Source of the DNA: CAIXOA01 sp041653635
Lineage (GTDB): Archaea; Micrarchaeota; Micrarchaeia; Anstonellales; Bilamarchaeaceae
Direction of reading: 5' to 3'
Assembly (NCBI GenBank): GCA_041653635.1
Contig: JBAZFC010000001.1
Span: forward strand, 1-64,000
Length of the DNA: 64,000 bases
Positions within the stretch are counted from its first letter, which is position 1. Every line of letters starts with the position of its first letter. The notes below the pieces were generated by a model. It ran no database searches, was not told where the DNA came from, and saw only the letters and a program-made list of their open reading frames with translations. Positions 17,835 to 26,164 of the stretch are shown in pieces. A program made the translations under genes and the position numbers.

Positions 17835-19033
17835 TGACGAATGACATTAGGGTTCTAAGCAGGGAGAGATTTGTGAGGATGAAGGATGCGGATTCTCTTG
17901 CTCCGAAGACAAACAGGCGTGGGAGGCGCACGCTCACGATAGAGGCGCGGAGGCACGCGAAACTCCTTGAGGCATCCAGAATGAGAATTGTTGGGCAGAA
18001 GGATGCCCATGCCGATTCTGCAAAAGAAGGGCAGGAGAAAGGCGGCTTGAGGGAAGAGATTGCGAAGACCGATGCGCCCGCAGGTTATACGAGGAGGAAT
18101 GGAATTCTTGTGTCGCTTGGGCTTGCGCTCGAGCTTGCTGCTGCCGCTGCATGCGGCGGGATTGTAGAGGATGAGCCGGACACGGACGCCGCAACTGATG
18201 CGGCCGAGGTTGATGCGGAAGAGGATGCGCCCACAGAAGATGCGCAGCCGGATGAAAGCGTGGGGCCGGACGCGGATGTTGAAGAGGCGGACGCGGAAGA
18301 TGAAGGCAGCATGGATGAGGCAACCGATGCGCCTGATGTTATTGAGGACGGTGATGCGGAGGAGGGCGGGGGCTGCGAACCGACCACATACCCTGAAACC
18401 AGGCCTGCGGAGGCAGCGGGTTTCCTATGCGGCATACCCAAGCAGAAGATTATGACCATCCAGCTCACCGAATATCCCGCGGAATGCGGGATTCCGAGGG
18501 CAACTTCCCTGGAAAGCATAGTGTTCAGGGTGCTTGGGGCCCTTCCTGCGGATTTGACTTGTGCGAGGGGCGAAGAAACCGAGGGGCTGAACCCCGGGAT
18601 TTACCTTATCGTGGGCCTGACTCCGGCCGAATTGCAGATGGGGATAAAGCTTGCGTCCGGCGTGGGGACACACCCCAGTTCCAGCGCGCCAATAGTGAGG
18701 GGCGGCATGTACGGGCTTGGCCCCCGCGACATCATCGGGGCGTATGTTAGGTGCGACCTCTACGACTCAACGGACACGTTCCTGCGCCGGATTGACGTGT
18801 GGGACACCAACACCAGCGCGATAGATTTTGACAACGCGGCGATGTCGTGGGGGATATCCATCCCCTATGCGAGCATCGGGCTGGTGCGGACTCCGCTTTT
18901 CGTGGCGGCGCACGGCGGCACCGTGGATTACGAGGGGCTGGGCGACGAGGGGAGGTTCGAGGTGAGGATAAGGATAGACGGCGCCGGCTCGGACGAAACG
19001 TGGGGATTCTACAGGATACGCACGAAGAAGTGA
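17834..19033 (+). CDS. Exported lipoprotein-like protein, paralogue of 13036-14280, 399 aa
   Basis: Same plan as its paralogue: a basic cytoplasmic N-terminus (1-88), a hydrophobic helix ending LAAAAAC (Cys107), a strongly acidic linker to about residue 178, then a beta-rich domain starting at CEPTTYP. The lipobox-like AAAC followed by GG and an Asp/Ala/Glu-rich linker recalls lipoproteins of deltaproteobacteria. Conserved blocks with the paralogue are the first ~55 residues, LPADLTCARG and MTPAELQMG/LTPAELQMG. The remaining C-terminal sequence has diverged, which suggests the two display different surfaces. It is richer in G/C at third positions than the paralogue. Function unknown. Confidence 0.7.
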   Translation: MTNDIRVLSRERFVRMKDADSLAPKTNRRGRRTLTIEARRHAKLLEASRMRIVGQKDAHADSAKEGQEKGGLREEIAKTDAPAGYTRRNGILVSLGLALELAAAAACGGIVEDEPDTDAATDAAEVDAEEDAPTEDAQPDESVGPDADVEEADAEDEGSMDEATDAPDVIEDGDAEEGGGCEPTTYPETRPAEAAGFLCGIPKQKIMTIQLTEYPAECGIPRATSLESIVFRVLGALPADLTCARGEETEGLNPGIYLIVGLTPAELQMGIKLASGVGTHPSSSAPIVRGGMYGLGPRDIIGAYVRCDLYDSTDTFLRRIDVWDTNTSAIDFDNAAMSWGISIPYASIGLVRTPLFVAAHGGTVDYEGLGDEGRFEVRIRIDGAGSDETWGFYRIRTKK

Positions 19034-19079
19034 CGGTGCAAAAAAGGCACCATTATTAACCTGTGAGTCCTAGCATTTT

Positions 19080-19895
19080 ATGGGGAGAGCCATGGCTGTG
19101 CGGCAAATAAGGGCGGGAGGCGCCATATCGGCGAAGGTTTCCGCAATTTTCGCGGGCACAGCCTTATTGCTGGCCCCTGTGGCGACCACCTGCAGCGCGG
19201 CGAGGGATACCGCCGGCACGGTTGCTGGCGAAAAGCCCTCCATATTCACGAACGGCAAAACGACAATCAGGATAAGCGGGGCCAGGGTAAAGCTGGAAAG
19301 CACGGAGAGGGGGGGCTACTGGTCCATGGAGGCAAAAATAAAGAGCGTGCGGGAGGTGGGGGGGATAATGATGCTCATCATAGACCCACGGGGCGCCGAA
19401 ATGGGGGGGATTGTGGTGCCCGCGGATGCCCTCACCGTAAACAACATGACGGATGCCGGGGCGCCCGAAGGCAAGGTGTCCATAATCATAATGCCAGACT
19501 CGGAAAGCCTGGCCGGGATGAAGGTGCGGATGGTGCACGAGTTCACGCACGCGCTTGTCTCCGGGTACGTGAATGATGCGGGGCTCGGCAGGCCGAGCGA
19601 GACCGTGAAGGAAGCGATTGCATACGCCGCCCAGATCGCATACGGGGATGCGCACGCGGGGTTTGACGACCTGCTTGGGACGCTGGCCATGGCCACAGGG
19701 GAAGACAGGGTAGTGGAGCGGGTGGCAAGGAACCTTGTGGGCGAGCTGGCGGCATCGCTTGGGAAGGACCCTAGAAGCGCCGGCGGCAGGGAACTCAGGG
19801 ATGCGGCGCTCGCCTTCCTGGACAAGATATGCATGCACGAGTTCGGGGTGCCGTTCGCGCAGGTTGCGGATACGTCGTTATATTCTAATCTGTAG
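19080..19895 (+). CDS. Predicted exported zinc metallopeptidase (HExxH), 271 aa
   Basis: A signal-like N-terminus ends LAPVATTC (Cys38, possible lipid anchor). The motif HEFTH at residues 153-157 is the zincin signature HExxH, and a downstream glutamate in KEAIAYA (Glu178) is a candidate third zinc ligand as in gluzincins. This fits a small secreted or membrane-tethered metallopeptidase of ~230 mature residues. The ATG at 19080 lies 25 bp after ATTATTAAC (19052-19060), consistent with a leaderless start. It follows the lipoprotein-like gene on the same strand by 46 bp but has its own promoter. Substrate unknown; proteins of the neighbouring exported cluster are candidates, by inference only. 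Confidence 0.65.
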   Translation: MGRAMAVRQIRAGGAISAKVSAIFAGTALLLAPVATTCSAARDTAGTVAGEKPSIFTNGKTTIRISGARVKLESTERGGYWSMEAKIKSVREVGGIMMLIIDPRGAEMGGIVVPADALTVNNMTDAGAPEGKVSIIIMPDSESLAGMKVRMVHEFTHALVSGYVNDAGLGRPSETVKEAIAYAAQIAYGDAHAGFDDLLGTLAMATGEDRVVERVARNLVGELAASLGKDPRSAGGRELRDAALAFLDKICMHEFGVPFAQVADTSLYSNL

Positions 19896-19941
19896 TGAGG
19901 GAATACCACCATTTAAAAACATACCTTAACACTATATTATA

Positions 19942-21120
19942 ATGAAGACTCTCAATACCGCCCCTAAGAATGATGCCGAGAAGGCCGCGCATGCCCCGAA
20001 ACCAAAAAGCAGGATGAGGGGATTCCTTGCAAGGCATCCCGTGCTGGAGTCGTGCGCGAGGAATATGAAGATAATTTCTGCTTCTGCGCTGCTTGGAACC
20101 GCCGCATGCGCAAAGATGGTTGAGGACTACGTGCCAGCGGCATGCATGGTGCAGTCCCCGGATGCGGCGAGGGCGCTTTCAGCGGCTTCCGCGGGGATGG
20201 AGATTCCGCTGCTCGGCGGGATGGTGCTGAACGTGCTTGCGGTGGACGCGGCGAAGAATACTGTGACTGTTTCAATTTCCATGGGTGCGGTGCGCTCCGA
20301 GCCGAAGGAAATCAACGCGGGCTCGGTTGGCGAGGTGGCTGGCGTGGAGGTCAGCGTGTGCGGCATCTCCGGGGGCGAGGCGTCCATAAGCACAAATCCT
20401 GGCCCGAATCCCGCGATGCGCGTGGTGAGGAACAAGAGGAGCGAGGAGATGTGGGCGCCCGTCTGCGACGATGATGCGGAGAACAAGCAGAGGGCGAGGA
20501 TTGTGCGCGCGGAAGTCCTCATTGACGGGGAATGGGTGGAGAAGGTCATTGCGGTGCGGCTGGAGCTGGATGCCCCGCTGCGGCCTGCGCAGTACATCTC
20601 AAAAGCGTGCGGCCTCATCCTGGGGGACAGGAGGAGCAGGATAATGGAATTGCATGCGGACGGGAACATTGAGCTGCTGGACGAGGTGCGGATAGACGCC
20701 GAGGTGGAGAAGGGCACGCTGCTCATGGTGCCCACCGCGAATGGGCCGGTGTTCGTGAAGATTGAGAGCCCGGATGCGGGGCAGAGGTCGGATTCGCTGA
20801 TAGTGGTCACGGACGAGACCGGCAGGGAGCTGTTCCAGGGTGCGGTCCCGTTCAAGAGGAGGCACCTGATATTCACAAGCCCGGACGGAGGGGGAGCGCT
20901 CGCCTTCGGGATGGTGTCTGCGGACGGCGATGAGACGTCCAGGATGGTGAGGGTGCTTGCCGGAAGCCCGGCCGCGCTTTTGATTGCGTCAAGCCCGTAT
21001 TACAGGGGCGCTGATGGCGTGTTCTGGATAACCGAAATGCAGTTTGGCGAAGAGGGGCTGAAAGGAATGGAGCTGGTGCTGGAGAAGGTCCCTTTCCCTG
21101 AAGGGTTCGGGGAGCACTAA
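19942..21120 (+). CDS. Lipoprotein-like exported protein, 392 aa
   Basis: A basic N-terminus with LARHPVLES (30-38) precedes a hydrophobic stretch ending ALLGTAAC (Cys56), a good lipobox. The rest is a beta-rich extracellular part of about 330 residues with few cysteines. The N-terminal layout (RHP motif, helix, lipobox) matches the protein at 14425. ATTTAAAAAC at 19912-19921 lies 26 bp before the ATG, so the mRNA is leaderless. It ends 2 bp before the convergent thioredoxin-CcdA gene. Function unknown. Confidence 0.65.
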   Translation: MKTLNTAPKNDAEKAAHAPKPKSRMRGFLARHPVLESCARNMKIISASALLGTAACAKMVEDYVPAACMVQSPDAARALSAASAGMEIPLLGGMVLNVLAVDAAKNTVTVSISMGAVRSEPKEINAGSVGEVAGVEVSVCGISGGEASISTNPGPNPAMRVVRNKRSEEMWAPVCDDDAENKQRARIVRAEVLIDGEWVEKVIAVRLELDAPLRPAQYISKACGLILGDRRSRIMELHADGNIELLDEVRIDAEVEKGTLLMVPTANGPVFVKIESPDAGQRSDSLIVVTDETGRELFQGAVPFKRRHLIFTSPDGGGALAFGMVSADGDETSRMVRVLAGSPAALLIASSPYYRGADGVFWITEMQFGEEGLKGMELVLEKVPFPEGFGEH

Positions 21121-21122
21121 GC

Positions 21123-22211
21123 TCAAAAGAAGTGCATCCATTCGTTCAGCATGAACAGGAACAATAGAAAGAGTATTACTCCTGAAACCAGGTGAATCTG
21201 GCGTATGTACTTGTCCTTCGCATCCCCCACTTTTTCAACCGTGGTGTAGCCGGAATAGACCGCCAATGTTATGATTATCATCGGCAGGATGAATACCAGG
21301 TTATAGACCAATAGATAAGTGAGCGTCTGCAGCGTGACCGCCTGGGAGACCATCGCCAATACCATGAGGTACGGGCCGGAGGAGCAGGGGAGGAGGAAGA
21401 TGGAGCAGAAGAGCGCGGCCACCGCGACTCCGGGCAGGGAGGTTGCGCCCTCAATCACCTTATGCGTGTAGGGGCGCAGGAAAACCGGCATCTCCACGGC
21501 GAGGAAGCCGGGCTTGTAATTTATGTATGCGTTTATTTCCATGATTGATAGGAGTAGCGCTCCAACCGTGACCACCTTGAAGAAGAGGTCGGTTATGCCC
21601 GGGGTGGCGAGCGCCTGCAGGATTCCAAGCCCGAAAAGAAGGTACATGAAGAAGACCACGGATATGAACACGACGCTGGAAAGGAGCATCCTTTTCCTCC
21701 CGTCCGAGATGAGTATCATCCCGAGGAGCATCGTCATTACGGCGAGCGTGCAGGGGTTTATGGAATCAACCAATGCGGCGCCGATGAGGACTCCCCAGGT
21801 AAGCTGGGTGGTCGGGTCCTGCTCGTGCAGGGGGCTGACGGAATCTATAGTGGATTTCGTATAAACTCCCGCCGGGCAGGAACTGTTCTGGCATAGGGCA
21901 AAGAGGGCCTCCCACTGGTATTTTTCCAGTTCCCCTATAATCATTGTACTGTTTTCAACGAGGATGGTGGGGACTCCGCCTTCCGCGGGGTCCTGGCCGA
22001 ACCTTTCATACACGGCGAACATTTCCGCGCGGTTTTGTGAATTCTGGTAGATTTCCTTCTGGTTTATCTCAAGGTTGTACTGCGCGCCTATCTCCTGGAA
22101 AACCGCTTCGGTCCTTGCGCAGTGGGGACAGCCCACCCCATAATACATGGTCACATCTATGGAGAATGCTAATGATAGCAGTATGAGTGCCGGAAGGATT
22201 CTCTTGAACAT
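21123..22211 (-). CDS. Thioredoxin/glutaredoxin-CcdA fusion, thiol-disulfide transporter, 362 aa
   Basis: A signal peptide is followed by a thioredoxin-fold domain with CPHC (Cys28, Cys31), a linker, then a six-helix CcdA/DsbD-type membrane domain with its two typical cysteine motifs (DSINPCTLA near residue 150, LPCSSGPYL near 275). Such proteins carry electrons across the membrane to keep extracytoplasmic thiols reduced or to set disulfides right. Here donor and acceptor are fused in one chain. Many Cys-rich exported proteins are encoded nearby. TTTATAAA at 22235-22242 is 26 bp before the ATG (leaderless). Confidence 0.85.
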   Translation of the reverse strand: MFKRILPALILLSLAFSIDVTMYYGVGCPHCARTEAVFQEIGAQYNLEINQKEIYQNSQNRAEMFAVYERFGQDPAEGGVPTILVENSTMIIGELEKYQWEALFALCQNSSCPAGVYTKSTIDSVSPLHEQDPTTQLTWGVLIGAALVDSINPCTLAVMTMLLGMILISDGRKRMLLSSVVFISVVFFMYLLFGLGILQALATPGITDLFFKVVTVGALLLSIMEINAYINYKPGFLAVEMPVFLRPYTHKVIEGATSLPGVAVAALFCSIFLLPCSSGPYLMVLAMVSQAVTLQTLTYLLVYNLVFILPMIIITLAVYSGYTTVEKVGDAKDKYIRQIHLVSGVILFLLFLFMLNEWMHFF

Positions 22212-22268
22212 TGGAGAAGGTTGGGGAAAAAAGGTTTATAAAAGAGGGAGGTTTTGGGCGGAAATGGG

Positions 22269-23303
22269 CTAATTGCACCTTCCGGCAAGGGCGGGGATTG
22301 GAGCATAGGAAGAAACGTTCGCGGAGGAATAGCCGCTGAAGAGTTCGCATAAGGGGGCGGGTGCATCGGAGGAGGCGGTTATTGCGGTGCCATCAGATAT
22401 TATCTCTATATTCCCGTTCAGGTCGGTGCGGAAGAAATTATCCTGATTTATGCCGCGTGCGTATATGTTTCCGAGGGGAATTTGCCTCGGGTGGAAATAT
22501 CCGTCTGTCACGCTCCTAAACTTGTCTGTGGAGATTGCGTAGATGGAGGCGGAAACTGCTGAGAGGAACGGAACGCTGGAAGAGGTTGCGCTCCCGTGGT
22601 GGCCTACCTTCAGGAAATCAGAATGGATATTTTCTCCCTTTTGGATTAATTCCTCTTCGCAGTTTTCCTCGCAGTCCCCGGTAAAGAGGAAGGAGGTGTT
22701 TCCATAAACGATGCGGAGGAGGATGGAATTCTCATTCTCATTTGAGGAGTCGCTGCGGGAATTGAAGCATTTTCCGGGAGCGGCGTATGGGGCGATTATC
22801 TTGGATTCCGCGAGGCAGGAGTCTATTTGCAGTGATGTATCCTGTGCGATGTGGATGAACTCATTTCTGGAGGCGTAGAGCTGGAAATCCCTCTGCACGC
22901 CGCTGGAATAGTTGCCGCAGTTTCCGTTGTCATATACTTTTCCTATTTCAAAGGAATTGAATATTGCCGGCATCCCGCCGATGTGGTCCTCATGGTAATG
23001 GGAGGCGATTAGATAATCTATTCTGGAGATGTTGAGGGTGCGGAGGAATGCGACTGCGTTCGTGGAGGAGTTGGGCTTCATCCTTGAGCCGGCATCTATG
23101 AGTATGGTCTTGTTCTGCGGGGTTTTGATGAGGATGGAATCTGCCTGGCTCACGTTGATTATGTAAATTTTCAACTGGCCGCAGCCTTCGGGAACGGGAT
23201 TGGATTGCGGACTGGGGCTTTGGAAAAAAGTGATTGCTATTGCTGATACTATTACTATTATGGAGGAAATCAGGAAAAGAAGATTTCTTTTTCCGGAAGC
23301 CAT
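22269..23303 (-). CDS. ComEC-like metallo-beta-lactamase-fold hydrolase, membrane anchored, 344 aa
   Basis: An N-terminal hydrophobic anchor (LLFLISSIIVIVSAIAITFF) precedes a metallo-beta-lactamase domain with the metal motif HYHEDHIGG, a second motif TGDCEENCE, and KVGHHGS. This arrangement matches the hydrolase domain of the ComEC/Rec2 group found as stand-alone exported proteins. In ComEC the domain degrades one DNA strand; the substrate here is unknown. The start at 23303 is preferred over an in-frame start at 23369 because an ATTTTAA-type box lies about 28 bp upstream and the longer form would run into the tRNA gene. Confidence 0.75.
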   Translation of the reverse strand: MASGKRNLLFLISSIIVIVSAIAITFFQSPSPQSNPVPEGCGQLKIYIINVSQADSILIKTPQNKTILIDAGSRMKPNSSTNAVAFLRTLNISRIDYLIASHYHEDHIGGMPAIFNSFEIGKVYDNGNCGNYSSGVQRDFQLYASRNEFIHIAQDTSLQIDSCLAESKIIAPYAAPGKCFNSRSDSSNENENSILLRIVYGNTSFLFTGDCEENCEEELIQKGENIHSDFLKVGHHGSATSSSVPFLSAVSASIYAISTDKFRSVTDGYFHPRQIPLGNIYARGINQDNFFRTDLNGNIEIISDGTAITASSDAPAPLCELFSGYSSANVSSYAPIPALAGRCN

Positions 23304-23342
23304 ATGAGGAAGATTGAAATGCAGAATTAAAATAGATATACA

Positions 23343-23437
23343 TCCCGCCGGCCGGATTTGAACCAGCAACCTATCGGTTTCTACTTTCGTAGAGAAACAA
23401 GCTACAGCCGATCGCTCTACCGTTGAGCTACGGCGGG
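23343..23437 (-). tRNA. tRNA-Tyr (GTA) with a 23-nt intron
   Basis: The minus strand folds with acceptor CCCGCCG/CGGCGGG (archaeal Tyr C1-G72), anticodon stem ATCGG/CCGAT and anticodon GTA. A 23-nt intron sits at 23379-23401 between nucleotides 37 and 38 and contains a short hairpin (TCTAC/GTAGA), consistent with a bulge-helix-bulge substrate for the archaeal splicing endonuclease. Discriminator A; CCA is not encoded. ATTAAAAAC at about 23462-23470 is a suitable promoter box. Confidence 0.93.
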
Positions 23438-23500
23438 TAAAGGATAAATAGACGGTAAAGTGTTTTTAATCTTAACTGGATGCCTGCGCTGGCGGCGGAT

Positions 23501-24097
23501 TCACCTTATTGCCTCCACGAAGACCTTTCCGGCGGCGGCCCTTCCAAGCGAAAGCGTCGTGCCCCTCACGGATATCCGTATGGGGTCGCGGAACGGCGCG
23601 GCCTTTATGAGCATAACTGTGGCCCCCTCGGTGAGGCCCATGCCCGCGAGCCGCCGGCACTCCCCGGCGCCCGCGCATATATGTTTCACCCTTCCCTTCT
23701 CCCCGGCGCGGAGGGCGGCGAGGGGGACGAAGCCGGCATCCAGCACGGCCTTGCGCATGCGCCTTTCCACCTCGTCCGAAACGGCGTGCTCCAGGATGCA
23801 GGCCTCCTCGTGCACCCTTTTGCGCACGCCTATGAGCGCTAGGAAGCCCTCTATTATGCGGTGCCTGCGGAGGATTTTCCTCCCCCCTGCCTCGCCCTTC
23901 CTCGTGAGCCGTATTTTCCCGTACCTCTCGGCCTCAACCATCCCGCCCCTCACGAGCTTCCTGAGCATCTCGCTCACGCTCGCCGGCGCTACTCCCAGGC
24001 GGGAGGCGATGTCCTTGACGCGGGGTTCCATCCCCTCCTCCTTCATGCGGAAAATCAGCTCAAGGTATTCCTCGGCCTCCGCCCCCTTCTTGTGCAT
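23501..24097 (-). CDS. DtxR-family metal-dependent repressor, 198 aa
   Basis: An N-terminal winged helix (about residues 8-65, VKDIASRLGVAPASVSEMLRKL) is followed by the DtxR dimerisation/metal domain and a C-terminal SH3/FeoA-like domain. The segment HEEACILEHAVSDEVE matches the iron-type DtxR/IdeR ligand region (Cys, Glu and His in the right order), so ferrous iron is the likelier co-repressor, although Mn is possible. The start at 24097 is 29 bp from TTTATAAA; an upstream in-frame ATG lies in the promoter. An imperfect operator (24105-24118) sits between its TATA box and start, pointing to autoregulation. Confidence 0.85.
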   Translation of the reverse strand: MHKKGAEAEEYLELIFRMKEEGMEPRVKDIASRLGVAPASVSEMLRKLVRGGMVEAERYGKIRLTRKGEAGGRKILRRHRIIEGFLALIGVRKRVHEEACILEHAVSDEVERRMRKAVLDAGFVPLAALRAGEKGRVKHICAGAGECRRLAGMGLTEGATVMLIKAAPFRDPIRISVRGTTLSLGRAAAGKVFVEAIR

Positions 24098-24104
24098 TAA
24101 GGAT

Positions 24105-24118
24105 TTAGGGGCGCCTGA
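24105..24118. promoter_or_regulatory. Imperfect DtxR-like operator at the regulator's own promoter
   Basis: TTAGGGGCGCCTGA lies between the TATA box (24121-24130) and the predicted transcript start near 24100 of the DtxR-family gene. It matches the perfect palindrome at 24483-24500 at 11 of 14 core positions, so the regulator probably controls itself. Confidence 0.6.
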
Positions 24119-24122
24119 CAAT

Positions 24123-24479
24123 TTATAAATGTGGCGCATCGCCGGCCCCCGGCTTCCCGAGATGGATCCTGGTCCAGGCCTTTTTCATCTGCTCGGCCTG
24201 CTTGCGCATGCGCTTGTCCAGCGCCCTGATGAAGGACTGCGTCGCATGCTCAAGGGAATCGTCCTGCATCGTTTCCTCCTGCCGCGCCTGGCTGCCTTCA
24301 TCGCAATCCGCCTCTTCGCAGGCGGCTTTTTCCACGGGGGGCGGGGCGCGCGCGGTGCCCCGGGCGGCACTGCCGCTATGGGGGGACGGCAGCCCCCCAA
24401 GCAGGGGGTTTGATTTGGCGAAGGCGCCGCCCTGCGCGGCATGCCCCTTCCCTTTTGCCTGCATTAAAACCAGACGCAT
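24123..24479 (-). CDS. Small protein of unknown function under a DtxR-type operator, 118 aa
   Basis: A polar, low-complexity N-terminal half (Gly/Ala/Pro-rich, with CEEADC) is followed by a charged helix (QSFIRALDKRMRKQAEQMKKAWTR). There is no membrane segment. The predicted leaderless start at 24479 is 26 bp from AATTTAAAAA (24500-24509), and an 18-bp perfect palindrome fills the space between. A further ATG at 24494 lies inside the operator and is less likely. The gene ends at the promoter of the DtxR-family gene, and the pair looks like one metal-responsive locus. Function unknown; metal handling is inferred from context alone. Confidence 0.5.
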   Translation of the reverse strand: MRLVLMQAKGKGHAAQGGAFAKSNPLLGGLPSPHSGSAARGTARAPPPVEKAACEEADCDEGSQARQEETMQDDSLEHATQSFIRALDKRMRKQAEQMKKAWTRIHLGKPGAGDAPHL

Positions 24480-24482
24480 AAA

Positions 24483-24500
24483 TGTTAGGTGCACCTAACA
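24483..24500. promoter_or_regulatory. Perfect 18-bp DtxR/IdeR-type operator
   Basis: TGTTAGGTGCACCTAACA is its own reverse complement and contains the TTAGG...CCTAA half-sites typical of DtxR/IdeR boxes. It sits between the TATA box (24500-24509) and the leaderless start (24479) of the 118-residue gene, a position where binding would block transcription. The DtxR-family gene is the next gene downstream. Confidence 0.8.
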
Positions 24501-24539
24501 ATTTAAAAAAGGGTGTGGATGGAAGGCATCCAAAAAAAC

Positions 24540-26141
24540 TCACAGCTCCACGCAGGAGTGCATGAACTCAAAGTTCTGCGCGTCAAAGAGTCCCTTGTCG
24601 CTTATCTTTATCTCGGGGACGACCAGAAGCGCCATGAAGGAGAGCGTGCCCATCGGGTGCCTGAAGGCGCAGCCCATTTTCTTTATCTCCTCCTCCAGCT
24701 CGTCTATCTTGTGCGCAACCCCTTCCCCCGGCGCGTCGCTCATCAGGCCGCCAACGGGAAGCGCGAGGGTGTGCATCTTTCCCCTTGAGAAAACCGCGAT
24801 GCCTCCCTTCATCCCTATTATCCTGTTCACCACCTGGCAGATGGAATCCGCGCCGCTCCCGACCGCGATTATGTTGTGGCTGTCGTGGGAGACGGAGAGC
24901 CCGAAGGCGCCGTCCCTTATGTTGAAGCCCGTGGCGTGCGCCTTCCCTATGCGGCCGTGGCCGTACCTCTCCACCACCGTGATGATGTTCGCCTTCGCCG
25001 CCTGCGCGGGCGTGAGCAGTACCTTCTGCGTGTGGATTTCCGCGTCCTTCGCGCCGAGGGCATTCACCCTCCAGCACTTTTTGTGGAGGGGGATGACGAA
25101 ATCCTCCGGTTTTTTCTCCGTGCAGTGGAAATTATTGACGGGCTTCGCGGGCCTCACGCGGAAGAGCGGCTTGCCGTTGTCCGCAACGACCTTGCCGTCT
25201 ATGAAGACCATCCCCATGTTGAAAAAACGCAAATTGTCGCACACCGCGAAATTCGCCGGGAAGCGGGGGGCGATGCCGTCCATCCCCAGCCCGTAGTGGC
25301 GGGATGGGTTGAGGCTGGCCATGCTTATCGCATCAACCGGGTCTATCCCGTTCTCAACCGCGAGGCGGAGCAGGCAGTCCATGTGCCCGTGCTTGAGGAG
25401 GTGGTCCGGCTCAAGGTCGTCGCTCACCAGGCACTTTATGCCCTTGCACGTGGCGAGCTTCCTTATGTCCTTGGCCGCGGAGCCCTCGCGCACGTGTATG
25501 ACCATGCCGAGGCGCGCCTTCTCCTCCGCCTCGGAGAGCCGGGTGCACTCGTGGTCGGTGGAGATGCCGGCGGAAATGTATTTGCGCAGGTCGCTCCCTG
25601 TGAGGAGCGGGGCGTGCCCGTCTATGGGCTTGCCGTATTTTCTGGCGACCGCAATCTTAGCCATCATCCTCTTCTCCCTCCTGATGACCGCGGGGTAGTT
25701 CATCACCTCGCCAAGGGCGACGATGCGCCTGTCCTTGAACAGCTCATCAATCTGCCGGGGGCCTATGGACGCCCCGGAGGTCTCGTACTGCGTGGATGGG
25801 ACGCAGGAGGGCGCGGTGAAGAAGCACTTGAGCGGGATGCGCGCGGAGTCGTGCAGCATGTACTTGATTCCCGCTATCCCGCACACGTTCGCCATCTCGT
25901 GCGGGTCCGTGATTGTGGCGCAGGTTCCGCGCGGCACTACGAGTTCGGCGAACCTGGAGGGGCAGAGGAAGGAGCTTTCCATGTGGATGTGCGCGTCAAT
26001 TAATCCCGGAATAATGAAATGCTCGGGGGCGTGGCCCAGCTCCTCCACGTTCGTGAAGATGCCGTCCTCCCACTCTATCCTCGCGGGGTAGGTCTCGCGG
26101 GTGAAAACATTGACAAGCTGCCCGGAGATTTCCCCCTTCAT
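24540..26141 (-). CDS. ade: Adenine deaminase, 533 aa
   Basis: This enzyme converts adenine to hypoxanthine and ammonia in purine salvage. The amidohydrolase signature PGLIDAHIHMESS (metal ligands His51 and His53) is near the N-terminus. GHAPLL, STDHE and SDDLEPDHLLKHGHMD follow, and the long C-terminal domain is typical of bacterial and archaeal Ade. Length is within the family's usual range (~530-580). The frame is open to 26414, but TTTTAAAC centred at 26167 places the leaderless ATG at 26141, where family homology also begins. It fits with the purine genes at 28.6-32 kb and GMP synthase at 60.4 kb. Confidence 0.92.
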   Translation of the reverse strand: MKGEISGQLVNVFTRETYPARIEWEDGIFTNVEELGHAPEHFIIPGLIDAHIHMESSFLCPSRFAELVVPRGTCATITDPHEMANVCGIAGIKYMLHDSARIPLKCFFTAPSCVPSTQYETSGASIGPRQIDELFKDRRIVALGEVMNYPAVIRREKRMMAKIAVARKYGKPIDGHAPLLTGSDLRKYISAGISTDHECTRLSEAEEKARLGMVIHVREGSAAKDIRKLATCKGIKCLVSDDLEPDHLLKHGHMDCLLRLAVENGIDPVDAISMASLNPSRHYGLGMDGIAPRFPANFAVCDNLRFFNMGMVFIDGKVVADNGKPLFRVRPAKPVNNFHCTEKKPEDFVIPLHKKCWRVNALGAKDAEIHTQKVLLTPAQAAKANIITVVERYGHGRIGKAHATGFNIRDGAFGLSVSHDSHNIIAVGSGADSICQVVNRIIGMKGGIAVFSRGKMHTLALPVGGLMSDAPGEGVAHKIDELEEEIKKMGCAFRHPMGTLSFMALLVVPEIKISDKGLFDAQNFEFMHSCVEL

Positions 26142-26164
26142 GGATTGATTTGGGGAGCGGGGGT

